This document shows, piece by piece, positions 6,359 through 6,556 of a stretch of 6,556 nucleotides of DNA. The DNA comes from Bacteroidales bacterium (GTDB lineage Bacteria; Bacteroidota; Bacteroidia; Bacteroidales; GCA-2748055): assembly GCA_024763595.1 (NCBI GenBank), contig JANTFK010000194.1, positions 1 to 6,556 on the forward strand, written 5' to 3'. Below the pieces are notes generated by a model. The model was not told the origin of the DNA. It made no database searches and saw nothing but the letters and a program-made list of their open reading frames with translations. Each line of letters opens with the position of its first letter. The first letter of the stretch is position 1. The position numbers and the translations under genes are program-made.

Positions 6359-6556
6359 ATGGACATTTTTAATGAATCAATTATACGTTTCCAACAATTT
6401 GCACTATTAATTGTTTGACAAGGGTGATAATAAATATTCACCCTGTTACCATTTATTTATTACTTAAAAATCTAAATTGAATTTTTTGAGCCGGGTTTCT
6501 CCCGGTAAGAGAACAAAGGCTATTCAATTTTGGCCAAATTGACTTAACTCGGCCAC
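6359..6556. other. Non-coding A/T-rich region with inverted repeats
   Basis: No credible gene is seen here on either strand. The part next to 6358 should contain the promoter of the D15-type gene: the best -7 candidate is TATAATTG on the minus strand (6378-6385), with no TTG at the right distance. Inverted repeats visible are AGGGTGA...TCACCCT (7-base arms, 10-base spacer, 6421-6444), CCGGG-TTTCT-CCCGG (6491-6505) and CAATTT-TGGCC-AAATTG (6525-6541). None is followed by a T-run on the strand where it would terminate, so they are not called terminators. They may be operators, or chance in A/T-rich DNA. Confidence 0.5.
6421..6444. repeat. Inverted repeat upstream of the D15-type gene
   Basis: The arms AGGGTGA and TCACCCT are perfect 7-base complements separated by ten A/T bases. 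The repeat lies 63 bases upstream of the D15-type start codon and could be a two-fold-symmetric protein-binding site. Seen directly in the sequence; function is not shown. Confidence 0.4.

Noticed and set aside
6491..6505. CCGGG-TTTCT-CCCGG hairpin as a terminator
   Set aside because: The stem is only five pairs, and neither strand has a T-run after it; the T-run on the plus strand comes before the stem.

Overview
The window looks like a chromosomal segment from an anaerobic or fermentative member of the Bacteroidota. The reasons are: several outer-membrane beta-barrel proteins of families typical of that phylum (PorT-like and DUF4421-like), gene starts mostly without a clear Shine-Dalgarno sequence, A/T-rich gaps carrying TAnnTTTG-like boxes, and a maturation gene for [FeFe]-hydrogenase. 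The assignment to Bacteroidota is inference from protein style; no rRNA or tRNA gene is present to confirm it.

Left part (1-2443, minus strand): a two-gene block reading leftwards, an aspartase-like ammonia-lyase (aspA) followed by the [FeFe]-hydrogenase maturation GTPase hydF. The genes overlap in the 4-base arrangement ATGA, so they are almost certainly co-transcribed and translationally coupled. hydF runs off the left edge. The pairing makes metabolic sense if the lyase releases ammonia for the azadithiolate bridge of the H-cluster, while HydF carries the di-iron precursor that receives the bridge.

Middle part (2481-3985, minus strand): a good intrinsic terminator (2481-2520) separates aspA from two genes upstream of it on the same strand. 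These encode small secreted beta-barrel proteins (215 and 241 aa) and are probably one transcript, with 70 bases between them and no terminator visible in that gap.

Right part (3986-6556): a 115-base divergent gap leads to a plus-strand gene for a 356-aa DUF4421-like barrel protein (4101-5171). It converges, with only 14 bases between stop codons, on a minus-strand gene for a 390-aa BamA/TamA-type (D15) barrel without POTRA domains (5186-6358). The last 198 bases hold no gene but contain several inverted repeats.

No rRNA, tRNA, CRISPR array, insertion sequence or phage gene was seen. The most interesting point is the tight aspA-hydF coupling. The rest is a run of four unrelated barrel-type envelope proteins of unknown job. 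I do not see strong evidence of an undescribed system.
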